A stretch of DNA of 64,000 nt from the NCBI GenBank assembly GCA_911728455.2, contig OU452228.1, positions 17,304,698 through 17,368,697 on the forward strand, written 5' to 3'. This document shows positions 22,289 to 33,915 of this stretch, one piece after another. The notes beneath the pieces are model-generated. The model was given only the letters and a program-made list of their open reading frames with translations. It ran no database searches and was not told the origin of the DNA. Made by a program: the position numbers and the translations under genes. The first letter of the stretch is position 1. Each line of letters opens with the position of its first letter. Source of the stretch: Marthasterias glacialis (Eukaryota; Echinodermata; Asteroidea; Forcipulatida; Asteriidae).

Positions 22289-22717
22289 CAAACTTGTTTA
22301 AAGGTACATGTAAGGTACATCACATCTTTGGTAGTTACTCCATAAATGAATGGCCATAAAACCTTAATTGGTAAGCACTGAAGAGCTGTAGGTACTGTAC
22401 ATGTAGTATCAAACATTGTGAGGAACGATTCCCTTTGAAGTAATGTGGTTTTGGAGAAAGAGATCATTTTTCACCTAAGATATTTTAATCCGAGAAAGAC
22501 TTTTAGGCAAGCCATTCTCACATAATGAAAAAAAACATGCAGTTTCAGCAGCTCACTTGGAAATAACCATATTTTCGCCGATATCTCAAAAGCACTACCA
22601 TCTTTTGAAACAAAACTTTCACAGGTTAATTTTATTCACAAATACATACATTTGTGTAGGACTTTTGTATACGCTTCAAACAACCAAAGATGTACCCTAC
22701 ATGTACCTCTAAGTTTG
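22289..22717. mobile_element. MITE with subterminal inverted repeats (family 1)
   Basis: AGGTACATGTAAGGTACATC near 22301 and its near-complement near 22687-22709 form inverted ends, with CAAACTT also mirrored outside. The interior shares phrases with the element at 27681-28080: GATATCTCAAAA, CACTACCA, and TTCACAGGTTA-TTTTAT. No ORF. It ends about 30 bp from the stop of the RAG1-like gene. Confidence 0.6.
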
Positions 22718-22745
22718 TTACCGTAATGTGGCAATGGTAAGACAT

Positions 22746-25014
22746 TTACAGTTGTTGTTCACAAGTTCGTTTGTTGTGGCCATTTGTTTTACACACACTG
22801 CATCTGACACTCCATTTTGGCTTGCGTTTGAACTTACTAGCTAAAAGGTGCAGTCTATGTTGTTTGGTCATTATCTGTGTCATAGCTGCTGAGCCGAAGT
22901 TAGTAGAGCGATGGTACCATTTAGTAACAAGATCATTCAATTTTTCTAAGCCTTGCTGGGTGAAGTGGTTTATGTTGCCATGGAGTCTCATGGATTCAGG
23001 AACGTGATACGCTAAAACATGCATGTATGGCGTGATATCCGTGCTGCAGTTAACAGTGTAACACAAATTAACCCACTCTTTTGCCATCCTTTGGAAATTA
23101 TCAATTTCAACATCTGTCAGGTCTTTTTCCATTTCCTCCAACAACACTGGGAAATCTCTCCACAGTATTTTTAAATCATTAAATTTGGGATGGGATGGAA
23201 TCAAGTAGTCTAGATCAATAGTCTTCAAGATTTTACGGTGTTCTGGACCTCTGAAAGACCGATATTCAAGTTTTCCATCATTGATGAAAAATTTCCAGTC
23301 GCAAATGCCAGCTGTCTTGTGTATGAAATTTTGGAATGTCTTGATGTTATTTGCATTTTCCAATTTCTTGGCAGTTACGCTGCTTTTAGAGACATTGTCC
23401 ATCTTCAACAGAAAAGCAACAAGATGACCCACCATTTGATCACATATGCGTAGGCAAAGGTGAAGAGTGTCGGGAACAACTCTATGGACCGGTACTGAGA
23501 GAAAAACTGGTTCTTCATTGCAATTAAATTTTGTTACATCTTTTGCTTTTTTGTGAGCACAAGCTACTATTTCGTCAACAGTTCTTGCCCCCTGTTCCAC
23601 GTTTGTCATTGACCATGTTTTCGTCATATCAAAGCGTTCTTCCTTTGGGCAGTGACACCACAAGCATGAATGCTTACTTGCGAATCCAGCTATGCCCATA
23701 ATTTGATTCAAGTATTTGAGGTCACCACCATGGAATTTTTCTACTCTGACTAATTGTCCATTGACAGACACAGATGATAAATCTTCACACTCCCGAATAA
23801 GATCCCTTAGTGCAGCTTTCAAAGTCGAGTTTTTTTTCTCACGTTTGACTATAGCCAACAGATAATTTCCATGTTCAGACATGCAGTTCTCTTCATCTAC
23901 AAGTGTGTATGACATGTTATAAAACAATTGCTTACATGTAATCCTTGTCCCATCCCCACTGATTTTAATTCGAACTGTTCCATTCTTTATCAGATTTGTC
24001 CTTTTGGGGTCAGATAGTTTTTCAGTTAGTGAGACTGAAAGTGAGGTGTATACCCCTGGGAAATCGGCAATCGTTTTTTTGATCGTTATACCTTTATTGA
24101 GATTGTGTCGCCTGTCTTATTCTGCATGCTTTTGGAAGTGACGAAGATTTACTCTGACTCTGAGCTAGCTCATGATAGCCCCTGTTCGGAATGTTGTACT
24201 GGTCTAGGACAAATATCATTTCATCGAGATCATCTTCGGAATAATCGGTACATATTTCCCTCCCATTCTCTAAGCAAACTACAATCTCGTCATCAAAATC
24301 GTCTCTAAACGATACAGTGACGGGTGTCCATGACCCAGCAGAAAAATCCTGCAGAACCGTTTGAACAGTTTGCAACTTCTGTCGTTTTATTCGACGTTTC
24401 TGTGAGTTACTGTATGTTACCTTTCCTTTTTCTTTCCCCCTTTCTCCACTTTTGCGTTTTTTTGGATTCCTCAATCTATCAATACTCCGTTCGAGTTCTT
24501 TGTTTTTCCCATTAACGTCTGCCAGTACTCGCCTAGTTGTAGTTAGCTCATCAGCAACCCTGGATAATTCTTCTTCAGTGTTTTTAAGCTTTCGTTTTGT
24601 TGGTGATACAGTGTGATGTGGTACTTCCAAAGTAAAAGTGGTGTTTTCCCACTTTGTCATTAAGGCTTGTAGTTTAAAGCCTGATCGATTCACACTCTTT
24701 AACTGGCGAAACATGAATTTTATTTTGTTCTTCAGTTTGTTAAGGACAAATACTGCACTGATTTGATCTTTCTTCAAATGATATTGTGACAGAAGAGATC
24801 GCAAGACATGTTCTAAATTTTCAGAACTCAATAGTGAATAGGTTGTCATGGCAGCTGCCAACTTGTACAGAACTAAATTGTTCAGCTGTAAATACACAAC
24901 ATGTTTGAACTCATGATTCACAGGTTCTTCAGGCAAGGCACTACAGTACTGGATCATTAAACAAAACAAGATACAGGTAAAAAACAAATTCACCATCATT
25001 GTATTGACCGCCAT
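22746..25014 (-). pseudogene. RAG1/Transib-like transposase (one frameshift)
   Basis: Two ORFs join across a frameshift near 24095. The first (ATG 25014 to 24094) is basic and coiled-coil; its end (YNIPNRGYHEL) matches an invertebrate orphan family I remember. The second carries the core. The first Asp is in KISGDGTRI (codon 23952-23954). Counting from 23927, D69 in HGGDLKY is followed by C88 and C91 (D+19, D+22), then H303-x4-H308-VPE, then E328 at H308+20, and a final zinc knuckle C376-x2-C-x4-H-x4-C. In mouse RAG1 the corresponding residues are D600, D708, C727, C730, H937, H942 and E962: identical local spacings, with D-to-E 259 residues here against 254. Apart from the frameshift the core is unbroken, including all three catalytic acids. 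The hydrophobic start of the N-terminal ORF looks like a signal peptide, which would be odd for a nuclear enzyme; the true start may differ. The chromo-like gene lies 347 bp upstream on the same strand. Confidence 0.75.
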
Positions 25015-25361
25015 TGTGGGCCTGGATTGGTTTATAGAGGGCAATGTAAGGTAATAGTTAACCTAAACAATGCATCCAGTGCCGGCAACATGTACTTTTT
25101 TGTGTACACGTACTTCTTATTGAATCAAAACAAGATAAAACAGATTTCAGTTCAGATGATCATCGCTGCATTATGTTCTCCGTAATCAAAATTTACTATA
25201 TTGTTTTTTCTACATGAAGTATTTTGTGACGTAAGCTTTTCTGCTTAACTGGAAGTCAGCTGTGTCAGCAGAGCATCGACTAGCCAAAACAGTCACTTCA
25301 GGCTGAGAAACCAATTTTCATATTTTGTTTACCATTTAGAAAATAATGCAGCAGATGTACA

Positions 25362-26967
25362 TTAGTTCAAATCATGTAAAAAGACCTGCAAATCCCCAGC
25401 GTTACCCCTGTCTCTCACAAATTTGACAACCAACACAAACCCTCGATGAGTGCTGACTTTTCCACCATCGGCGTTGAATTCTACATGCGGGGGTCTCTCT
25501 TTCATGTGAAGACAAAATCTTTCAATGATGAAGACAAAATCTTTGTTTGCATTGACGATCTTGAAGTGCCAATTATGTCCCAACAGTTCATTTAAATCAG
25601 TTAGTTTGGTTAGGGAATATCTATCACTGCTGTTTAATTGTCCATACAACTTCAATGGCTCGAAGGCATCCCTTGGCATTGGAAGACGCACCTCCACAGA
25701 GCTGTCTGTTTTCCGCTGTATGTGAAGCGCCTCCTTGATTCTTGCGGCAAGTTGCAAATAAAAGAAGGATGTGGCTTCTTCTGTTGTTTCTATGATTTCT
25801 TTGGGAATATCAACGATTTCATTCACTGGCCGCCAATTCATCGTAACGCTTGTCCCAGCCAATATAGTGTACTAAGCCATACACGATGTGATGTTCTGTT
25901 TTGAAATCTAAAATGGTCAGAGGGTACACCTTACTTGTTGACCAGTTTGTGGCCGTTTGTCGCTCCCGGTGGAATGCTGGTCCCTCTGCCAATGCTTTGT
26001 AGTCAACTCTACGTTGGCACCTTTTTGGCCGGTCTGCCATACAACTGCCAAGTACAAGTTCCTTGAAACAAAAAGACAAAGATGGGAAAAAATAATGAAC
26101 AAAATCATCACACCTGTAGGAAATTTATCAGTGTTGTTTTCACTTTAGACTAAATTAATCTTGAATCCGATTTTATTTAAATTGATTTGCAACTTGTCTT
26201 GACTTCCATGGGCTTGTATGGAAATGAAGACTTGGGTCGCTCGACTCGACTTGACTCAGTGAAAACATGTTAGTTACACTAAAATAACTTTAATTATTTT
26301 CTTTTTTAGGCCCAGAAAGCCTCAACTAAAGCTGGAAAAAATGTGGAAATAAAATATGGAAAACACCGCCATATCATATGCACAGATGCGTGCACTCTGT
26401 AAATCATATACTAGTTATCAACACAATTCTGCAAACATGACGTCTATTTTGAACGACACATTACTTGCGACTCGAGAAAAAAATGCGACCTAACTGTTGA
26501 GACTTCACTTGTGAAAATGACTTGGGGCCTAGCCTACATGACTTTCCATAAATCTGAAATAGAGCACTGTGTTCAACAAAATGTACACACAAATGTTCTC
26601 ACCTAGTCACAGATGGCGAGTGGCTAGGCTGTAGGCCTAATTTATTAAATAGCATTTTTATTTTTAAATACCAACTGGACTGGACTGTCAGTGTCATGAC
26701 TGCCCAAATTAAAATTTACTTGCCAAAATTCTCAATTTCAATTAAGTCTAAACATGCTAAACTAAACCGGCTAGGGTCTAATTCAACATTTGTACAGGGC
26801 TCTTTACACATATGTACTTCATGACAGTTGACTGTATGTTAATTAAAATGCCATGTTTTTTTAATATCCGAGTTCATTTTGACAACAAAAACCTGAATTC
26901 TATGCATGCACATTCTCATGCGTTGGCAGCACAATCAGCATTGGCATATACAGTGTGCTTACTCACC
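25362..26967 (-). pseudogene. Chromo-barrel-like gene (one-base insertion), with probable 5' exon
   Basis: A strong acceptor (TTTTTGTTTCAAG) at 26062 precedes the coding exon, ATG 26040 (MADRPKRC). A strong donor CCAG|GTGAGTAAGC ends a probable untranslated exon at 26967. The protein shows VHYIGWDKRYDE followed, after one extra T near 25844, by WRPVNEIVDIP: together the aromatic-rich signature of a chromo-barrel (MRG/MSL3-like) fold, which in known proteins binds methylated histone tails. The C-terminal 130 residues (EVRLPMPRDAF, LVVKFVRDRGN) match an invertebrate orphan family of unknown function that I remember. The insertion shifts the frame; if it is a sequencing error the gene would be intact. 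It sits 347 bp upstream of the RAG1-like gene on the same strand. Confidence 0.6.
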
Positions 26968-27657
26968 TGGTTGCTAGTGGAACAGTCCAAAATCCCGCGA
27001 TGTCTCAGAACTCAGGCGATGACGATCTAAAAAACTCTCTCAAATAGACTCTTCTCCTTTGTCAAAATCACTTTGGTCGCGTTTACATTATTCCAAATGA
27101 ACAAAAGATACCAGAGAAGCAATCACGGTCGATGTGGTGGTAAAAAGAGGGTAAAAATCAGCAGATGATGTTCAGTTTGGGCAGCGCAACGTTCACCAGA
27201 AAGCACGAAAAAGGTCAACGCTTTAGTCACGTGGCCACATATAGACTATGGGCCATGGGCTCAATATGCCTCTAGTTTTTTGATTCAATGGTCTACATCG
27301 GGGGTGGGAGGGAAAAGGGTAGGAAATGGAAGCCCATAGTACCAGGAACAACATACTACTTTTCACAAGCGATAATGTGGTACACTACTGAGAACCGAAG
27401 GCACAAACCCGCAACTAACACCAACTACACGTTATTAAATAAATAAAAAAATCACAAATCAAATAACACATAACGAATGAAATTTCTTATAAAATACTTA
27501 TTGTACACTTATTTATTAACCATAATAATTCCAAATTCGCCATTTCCAATACATTTTGTACACGCTCAAGGGAGTTATGAGTTTCACTTTACATAACAAG
27601 CCAACAAAGGTTTTGTAACGTGCAGTTCATGTATTATATGATAAATACAGGTACTTG
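26968..27657. other. Possible upstream region of the chromo-barrel-like gene
   Basis: No coding sequence. It follows the putative 5' exon end at 26967, so any promoter for the leftward transcript should lie in the first few hundred bases. I see no clear TATA box or initiator. Confidence 0.3.
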
Positions 27658-28248
27658 CAGGGCCCAATTTCCTGGAGTTGCTTAAAGGCATTGCATACGT
27701 TTGGTAATGACTCCCAAAATTTATGGCAATAAAAACTTACTTGGTAAGAAGTACAGCAGCTCTGGACAGTATAATGCATTTTGAGAACCTTTTTTCACTT
27801 TGAAGTACTGCGGTTATGGAAAAATATATCAGTTTTCATCCCCAAAGATTTGAATCTGGGAAGCGTTATGGCCGTAACGCTTCTCAGAATGTGTATTCCA
27901 ATGACGGATACTTCTTCATCGTGAACACAACCGCTCCAGATTTTTGGCAATATCTCAAAAACACTGCCACCATTTGAAATGAAATTTTCACAGGTTAGTT
28001 TTATGGTATAATATCTACAATTAGATAGGTTTAAAACAGACACTAGGCTCCAACTACCAAACGTATGCATCTCCTTTAAGCAGTAAATATTACTTAACAA
28101 CTGTCTGCTAAGCACAAATGGGCAGGATACCAGTCACAAATTGTACATTTGTCATGGTAGTTTGGCTGGTAACCTTTTTCTGTTAAGCATCATTTAGTTG
28201 TGCTTAGCTACTTTTTGTGCTTAAGCAGCTCTATGAAATTGGGCCCTG
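27658..28248. mobile_element. Foldback MITE (family 2) with a nested MITE
   Basis: The ends CAGGGCCCAATTTCCTGGAG (27658) and CTCTATGAAATTGGGCCCTG (ending 28248) are inverted. The interior carries mirrored GCTTAAG/GCTTAGC words and GGTAACC-type steps. The family 1 MITE at 27681-28080 lies inside it, near the left arm, at a GCTTAA site. The sequence resembles a foldback family I remember from sea stars. No ORF. Confidence 0.65.
27681..28080. mobile_element. 400-bp MITE (family 1), nested
   Basis: CTTAAAGGCATTGCATACGT (27681) and its near complement ending CTCCTTTAAG (28080) form terminal repeats of about 26 bp, with three mismatches seen. The interior is related to the MITE at 22289-22717. TTAA at both ends could be a target duplication of the piggyBac type or simply part of the repeat. 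Confidence 0.7.
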
Positions 28249-28412
28249 GTCTAGACCCATAAAAATATCAAACAGTTAATGCTGATTTTAATGTATAATT
28301 AAAAATAATGATGTGGTCAAGTTAAAACTTGCTTGGAGCATCAATTGCAGGTGAATAACAAAAAAATAACACGATAGCATGATCAACATCAAGCGACGTC
28401 ATAACATACATG

Positions 28413-28543
28413 TACCTGGGCCCAATTTCATGGCTCTGCTTACCGCGGTATTCTGCACTTACGTATCATAGAATTGTGTGCTACAAGGGCTCCGTAAGCG
28501 CAGAATTCCGTGGTAAGCAGAGCCATGAAATTGGGCCCAGGTA
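28413..28543. mobile_element. 131-bp near-perfect foldback element
   Basis: TACCTGGGCCCAATTTCATG begins the left arm; the arm is mirrored at the right end through GGCTCTGCTTACC, giving an almost perfect stem of over 40 bp around a loop of roughly 40 bases. It shares the GGGCCCAATTTCAT terminus with the element at 27658-28248. No coding capacity. A transcript crossing it would form a long double-stranded hairpin. Confidence 0.75.
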
Positions 28544-29382
28544 GTTACCCTGCAATGTCAGTTGCTCTAAGCTAGTTTTTTTCTGGTTGCCAAGATTTAG
28601 TTTCTAATTTGTACCATTCTGAAATTAATATTGGTGAAACTTTGTTTTCCCCTCTCCCCTCTTCCCCCCCACTTCTCTCATACTACAATTTTCCTGTTCA
28701 CATAACAACAGTTTTGATGTATTCCACAGAAAAGATACATGTATGGCTTCCTTTTGTCTACAAACTTTATGCAGATCCAGTGATCACGTCCTTAAAATAG
28801 AGCTTAATTTGTTTAAATTCAGATTCAGATGCATGTACATGCTGGAAGTAATTTGAAGAAAGTTGTTCTGCTTCACAATTAAATAGCTCTCATAATATAA
28901 CAGATTACAAAATTATTTCTAGTTGGTACATGTACCTCAAGATTGAACTTTGTATCCTTTAAATCTGTTACAAGAAGTGCTATCCACATGGCTCCAGGAA
29001 CAATCCTGATGAATTTATTACCTGTATGTTTTTACAGTGTTAATACCCATTTGATTTTAACTGCTTTTGAAATTGTGATGTGAAGCCAACTCAGTCTGCA
29101 GTTAACGTTCTCATGTTCACCATTGTAAGTCACAAAATATGAAAATTGTAAATCATTGATCGTTTAAGATGACACATTATTTCAAATTGAGAGATGATCA
29201 GGCTTTTCACATTATAACATTACACAGATTGGAAGGATCTTGATGACAGTTAACCCTCCTTTTCATAACATTACGTACCTTTAAAAAGCATACATGTTTT
29301 CATTGGACCACCCCTACATATCAATCCAACTGAACATTCCTACTCTGCGGTGAAAAATTTCACACCTTAGTCAAGTAACTCA
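28544..29382. other. Non-coding stretch
   Basis: AT-rich, with a CCCCTCTCCCCTCTTCCCCCCC pyrimidine tract near 28650. No gene, RNA or mobile-element end could be supported. It is the 3' flank of the gene at 29383-32183. Confidence 0.4.
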
Positions 29383-32183
29383 TTAAAGTTGTACAGTATC
29401 TGTAACAGGGTCATCCTCTTCATTATCACTACCTTCATCATCATAGTCATCATGATCATCTTCACTATCATCAAATTCATTGTGTCCAGTGATGTTACTA
29501 CAATTACCTCTGGCACATTTGCAGAGATCTGTGCATGGGACATTGTTTTGCAGACATGTGCAAATGCCCGCATCCCCGCATTGACTTTTTTTACAGTTAC
29601 CAGTACAATATGCCAGTTCCATTACACTGTCCGGTGCAGGAGAAAGGCTCATCCAGTTGATGGTCAGCTCCCCATCTTCCATCTTCCATCCATGATTCTC
29701 AGGGTCTGGTATGTCTGGGTCTGCTTGAAGACTCCTTTTGTAAACACCTGAAAAATTATCAATAAACAATGTTATAAAGCAGCTCCCCTAATTTATGCAA
29801 GTGGATAAGCTGAAATGGAAATATAGTAAGTTATTATCATGATAATTTTTTCCTCATATTTACTAGGACCCAAATGTATAAACATGTATACTGTGGCAAC
29901 ATTGAAATTGATATATAATTTATACAGCTATCAGTATAAATATAATTTCAATATTTCTTTTGCTTGTATTAAATTCATGTTGCTGTTATTATGTACATGT
30001 ACTTCACTGCTTGATTAAAGTAATACTGTAATATTTATACTTTTGTACTTTGAAGCATAAATTTGTACTCTGTGTAAATTTGCTAATATAATTTGAAACA
30101 ATATGTCTTCCCATGTTAATTATTCTTCCAATGAAACTAATTACAATACTAATGCTACATACCAGCTTGGTAGTTGGCTCGCTTGATGTGTTCCATGAGA
30201 GCATCTTGGTTGGGTGGCATGGCGATCTCTGATTTCCTTTGCAGTCTGAACATGTTGTACCTAGCTTCGTTGACGGCTGTGATGTTTTGTTGCCCATACA
30301 ACCTGCAGACAAAGACCTCCAGTGCTGCTGCTATGTCTGGTTGCAAGTCAAAGCTCTCACCAAGATCTCTGAAGGCTTGGCACAAATCAGTCTCCTTAAG
30401 AAGCAGTTTAAGGGCCATCTTCTTTCCCTTTCCATAGAGGGAGCTCACACTATCACATCCTGTGAAGCAATGTAGGCCTATCAGTGCCTGGCTAACATCT
30501 CCAATGCTATCCCGTATGGTCTGCAGATCAATGGTTCGCAATTTTGTTCCTCTTCCGGTATGGAAGTAAAGATGGGCAGGAATAACGGACTGAAGACTAA
30601 TACCAATAACGAAAACATCAGTATCAGGACTCTCAATAATAACATTTGCACTGGTATTTGCAGCAAAAGATGCATGCAAAAAAATGCGTGTGTCTGCCTC
30701 TTCATGTGTGGAGCCGAGATCTGCCTCTTCTACCCTGACGACTGGTTCATTTGCCTCCTTTCCCGGTGAGAAAGAATGACACATCTTTCCATGTGCCAAG
30801 AACACCTTCACTCCTTTCAACTCCGATGTCAGAACTGTAGCCCATGTTTCATCCAGATATTCTACGAGAGATTCCTTGTTCTGTCCATTAGACATAAACT
30901 TCTCCCATTGCTGGGGAAGGGACTGACCATGTATTATCATCACCTGGGATCCACTAGCTGCTCTCTTTGCCCTCTCAGCATTCTTAATTGAGATCTGCCT
31001 GTATGTGTCTGTCACAAAGTGAATTTCTTGGGACTTGTTATGTTTTGCCCTGTTAACCAGACGTCTCAAGATGACAAGAGCAAGGTTGAGAAAGGTTCGA
31101 TCTCCTGGTAGCTTGTTTACATTCAATTGCTGTAACAGTGCCATGCCATCAATAATATACACTCCTCCCACGATGGGGGTCTCTGCCACAGGTGAAGTTT
31201 CTGGCTGACTTTCAAGTGCATGTAGCAAGTTTGCTTTGTTAGTTTTGACCAGAGACCCATCTGATTTTGCGAGTGCAAGTGGCAAGGGTCCCAATGAATA
31301 CGTTAGCAGCTCCTGCAGATTTATGTTTCTGAAACGGCCAATCACGACCAATCGCGCAAGTAGATTCCTGTCAGCTTTGATTGTGATATCCTTGCCATGC
31401 ACCCTTCGTTTCACTGCCTTTGACATATCTGTAAATGTCTTCATCTTCATCTTCTTCATGACAGCAAAGAAGTCCATTTCTCCCTTCTGTAGCCGTTCAC
31501 CGGCGAATGCTGTAAATGCTGCCTCACCCCTTTCATGAGCAGTCTCGAGGTCACCTTGGACATCCATGGTTGCAACTGTTCCTGAAGTTATGTTAACTAA
31601 ATCGTCCTCTTCATACTCAAAGGGATTCACCATGTTGTTCACTGTGTCAACAATCTTCGCAATATCATGATTGTCACGTTTCACTCTAGTCCCAAGAAGC
31701 TCCGATCGTGTGCTGCTGTGCTCTTCTTTGCCTGCCATGGCCTCACATTCTCGGGTTATGGATCCACGTGCATGATGGGACCATATCCACCTGTTCACAG
31801 CTCCTTTGCTGGTAGTGAACCCCGTCATACCTCCCTTGGATTTTGAGTCCCGATTTGCTGTCTGTTCGATAGTCTGATCACACGCAACTTTGGCAAAGGC
31901 ATTTGTACTCCTCTGAACAGCAAAGTCACCTGTCATGCACTGTTGATGTATTGCTGGGTGAGTACTTTCCAGATTTGACATTTCAAGCCAATACAGAAGA
32001 AGGTATCTACTGTAGTTAATTTGGTTATAAGCAAACACCCACGGTAGCATGCATCTAACACTTGCCAAGTGAAGTTGCCAATTTGCCTCACGAGTGCCTC
32101 TTAGGAAGAGCAAGAGAATCTGTACCATGTTGATATATGAACTCCAGAATCCAAAGGTTGACCAGGTGACCTTTGTTACAATT
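29383..32183 (-). CDS. PIN/XPG-like nuclease with C-terminal CXC Cys-rich domain
   Basis: Exon 30163-32183 (acceptor ATAAGCAG, open upstream of ATG 32128) splices in phase through CTG|GTATGT and TTTTCAG|GTG to the last exon 29747-29383. Counting from 32128, acidic motifs fit a PIN/XPG (FEN-like) active site: HEEADTR (E477, D479), ESPDTDVF (D502, D504) and FTGCD (D559) followed by GKGK. The N-terminal block (ANWQLHLASVRCMLPW, VACDQTIEQ, GGMTGFTTSKGAV) marks a large invertebrate orphan family I remember. Exon 2 has HGWKMEDGEL, APDSVMELAYC and then a CXC-like cluster of about ten Cys, ending in an acidic tail. No lesion is seen in 2.3 kb, so this is the best candidate here for a working protein. 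The true start lies in an unseen upstream exon. Nuclease activity is inferred from motifs only. Confidence 0.7.
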
Positions 32184-32797
32184 CTGCTTATTGGAAGAAA
32201 ACTTTGAAGAAAAAATGATCAGTGGATGTTTGACTAATCACCATGGATCTTATATGAGTGGACAGGGAATTTCATCTTCTTTCCAAAACCGTTCACCCCT
32301 TTGCGACATGATGTCATCTTATCGAGTCACGTCCAGATAAACAACGCGGGTAGCAAATTTAGGATCACATTTCTGTTCTCTCCATAGACAATTGCCTTCG
32401 AATGCCCAAGTTTGAAAGAAAAATGATCACTGGTTTTGTGGCTTTACTTAGTAAAACATATATGACCATGAAGCTAGAATAATGAACTTTGAGAATCCGT
32501 TCACCTCTTTTAGCGGCGATTACCCGTTGTAAAGATACATGTGTTTTAGTGGGAAAAAGCATGCTAAAAACATGACGATTTACGTGTTAAAGCCTCTGTG
32601 GACATTTCCGGGAGAGCAGATGCGCGCTAGTTTTCATTATGGCTGTCTTGAAACTGGACCGAAACACATATCACTGAAACTACACAACTATTTGATTATT
32701 TTACAGCTCACATTGTGATGCTATTTAGGTGTAGTGCTATTAAGGTATAGTGTGCTTGGATGACCTTTTTATAATCAAAAAACTAAAACAATTAAGT
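32184..32797. other. Non-coding stretch upstream of the nuclease gene
   Basis: No recognisable gene. Any missing 5' exon of the PIN/XPG-like gene must lie here or further right. I could not pick one out with confidence. Confidence 0.35.
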
Positions 32798-32910
32798 GGT
32801 ATGCTTTTTTGGCCAGAAGTGGTCAGCTGAGTATGCCATCATGAATCTATTGACACAAAGTTATGTAAAGTCACCCATCACTGATGCAGATGAAAATACT
32901 GATTTCTCTC

Positions 32911-33278
32911 ACAGTCTTACTCTTCTTTGAGATATTTCAATGTCAGCGATGTATGCCTCAACGGACTCTCTGTCCCGTTGTTTTCTGTCCGCCAACTCAG
33001 CCAATCTGACCCACTTCATCCCCTCATGCGGCTGGTATTTTGACCGAAAGGCCCGTTTTAAAGGCGGGAATAGCATTGATACTTCGTCGGGCAGATCTCT
33101 GTGCTAATAGCTGGCTGACTTGCAGATAAAGGGGAAGTAAGCTGGCTTGTTGGGCTTGATTCCACTTCTTCAGCTTGGAGTAACGCTCGTATCTGTTGAG
33201 CCATAGCTCTGGATCTCCAGAGTCATAGCCTGAGAATTTATGCACGCTTGAGTCGTTGGTATTCGTAGATGCCATCAT
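32911..33278 (-). pseudogene. LTR-retrotransposon gag fragment
   Basis: From ATG 33278, FSGYDSGDPELWLNRYERYS and QASLLPLYL match the first half of Ty3/Gypsy or BEL-type gag proteins. After a frameshift near 33110, LPDEVSMLFPPLKRAF, RDRESVEAYIADIE continue the gag alignment. No zinc knuckle, protease or LTR is seen near it. A short relic. Confidence 0.6.
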
Positions 33279-33708
33279 TGTATAAATACTTGGGACTGAG
33301 TGAGATGGGTTCTTGTGAATGTTCAAAAACTAACTAGAGAAAAAGATGTAAGTCTGCGAACAGTACACCTTGATAGGTTCCCCAGATTCTCTACCAAATA
33401 TAACCAGTTAGGCTATATGCTCTCAAATTCACAGAAGAAATATGTTGACGCAGGATTGATGATTGAAGATAGTTTTAATACACGTCTGAAGGTAGAGGCT
33501 CTCACTGCCTTCAACTTGAAATTACCAGGGCTTATATATGACACAGCAAGATACTTTCTTGCACAAAGTATAACCATATAAGGGATTGTTTCTTGCTTCA
33601 TTGATAGAACATTTGAATAACTATTCAATACAGGAATATGTTTGGATGGCTTATAAAAAGGGCGGTATTAAACAAATGAGTGTGGGCAGTTGATCCTTAT
33701 TTGGACAT
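33279..33708. other. Non-coding spacer between gag relic and minisatellite
   Basis: A plus-strand open frame (33300-33581) has no recognisable motif. I see no RNA or element end. Confidence 0.35.
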
Positions 33709-33915
33709 ACCTCTGACCTGTCCACTACTTCTGTCACTGCTTAGAAATGTACCTGTGACCTGTCCACTACTTCTGTCACTGTTTAGGAATGTACCTGTCA
33801 CCTGTCCACTACTTCTGTCACTGCTTAGGAATGTACCTGTCACCTGTCCACTACTTCTGTCATTGCTTAGAAATGTGCCTGTCACCTGTCCACTACATTT
33901 CTTTGCTTAGAAATG
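33709..33915 (+). repeat. 42-bp minisatellite, about five units
   Basis: The unit ACCTGTCACCTGTCCACTAC plus TTCTGTCACTGCTTAGGAATGT is repeated about five times with few differences. Because 42 is a multiple of three, both strands stay open across it (33680-33910 and 33697-33885), so these frames are artefacts of the repeat. Confidence 0.9.

Noticed and set aside
24930..25014. Signal peptide at the start of the RAG1-like N-terminal ORF
   Set aside because: A secreted start makes no sense for a nuclear transposase; the hydrophobic stretch is probably misannotated or outside the true protein.
33680..33910. Open frames on both strands with a repeated 14-residue unit
   Set aside because: Product of a 42-bp minisatellite whose unit length is a multiple of three; no start context or splice sites.
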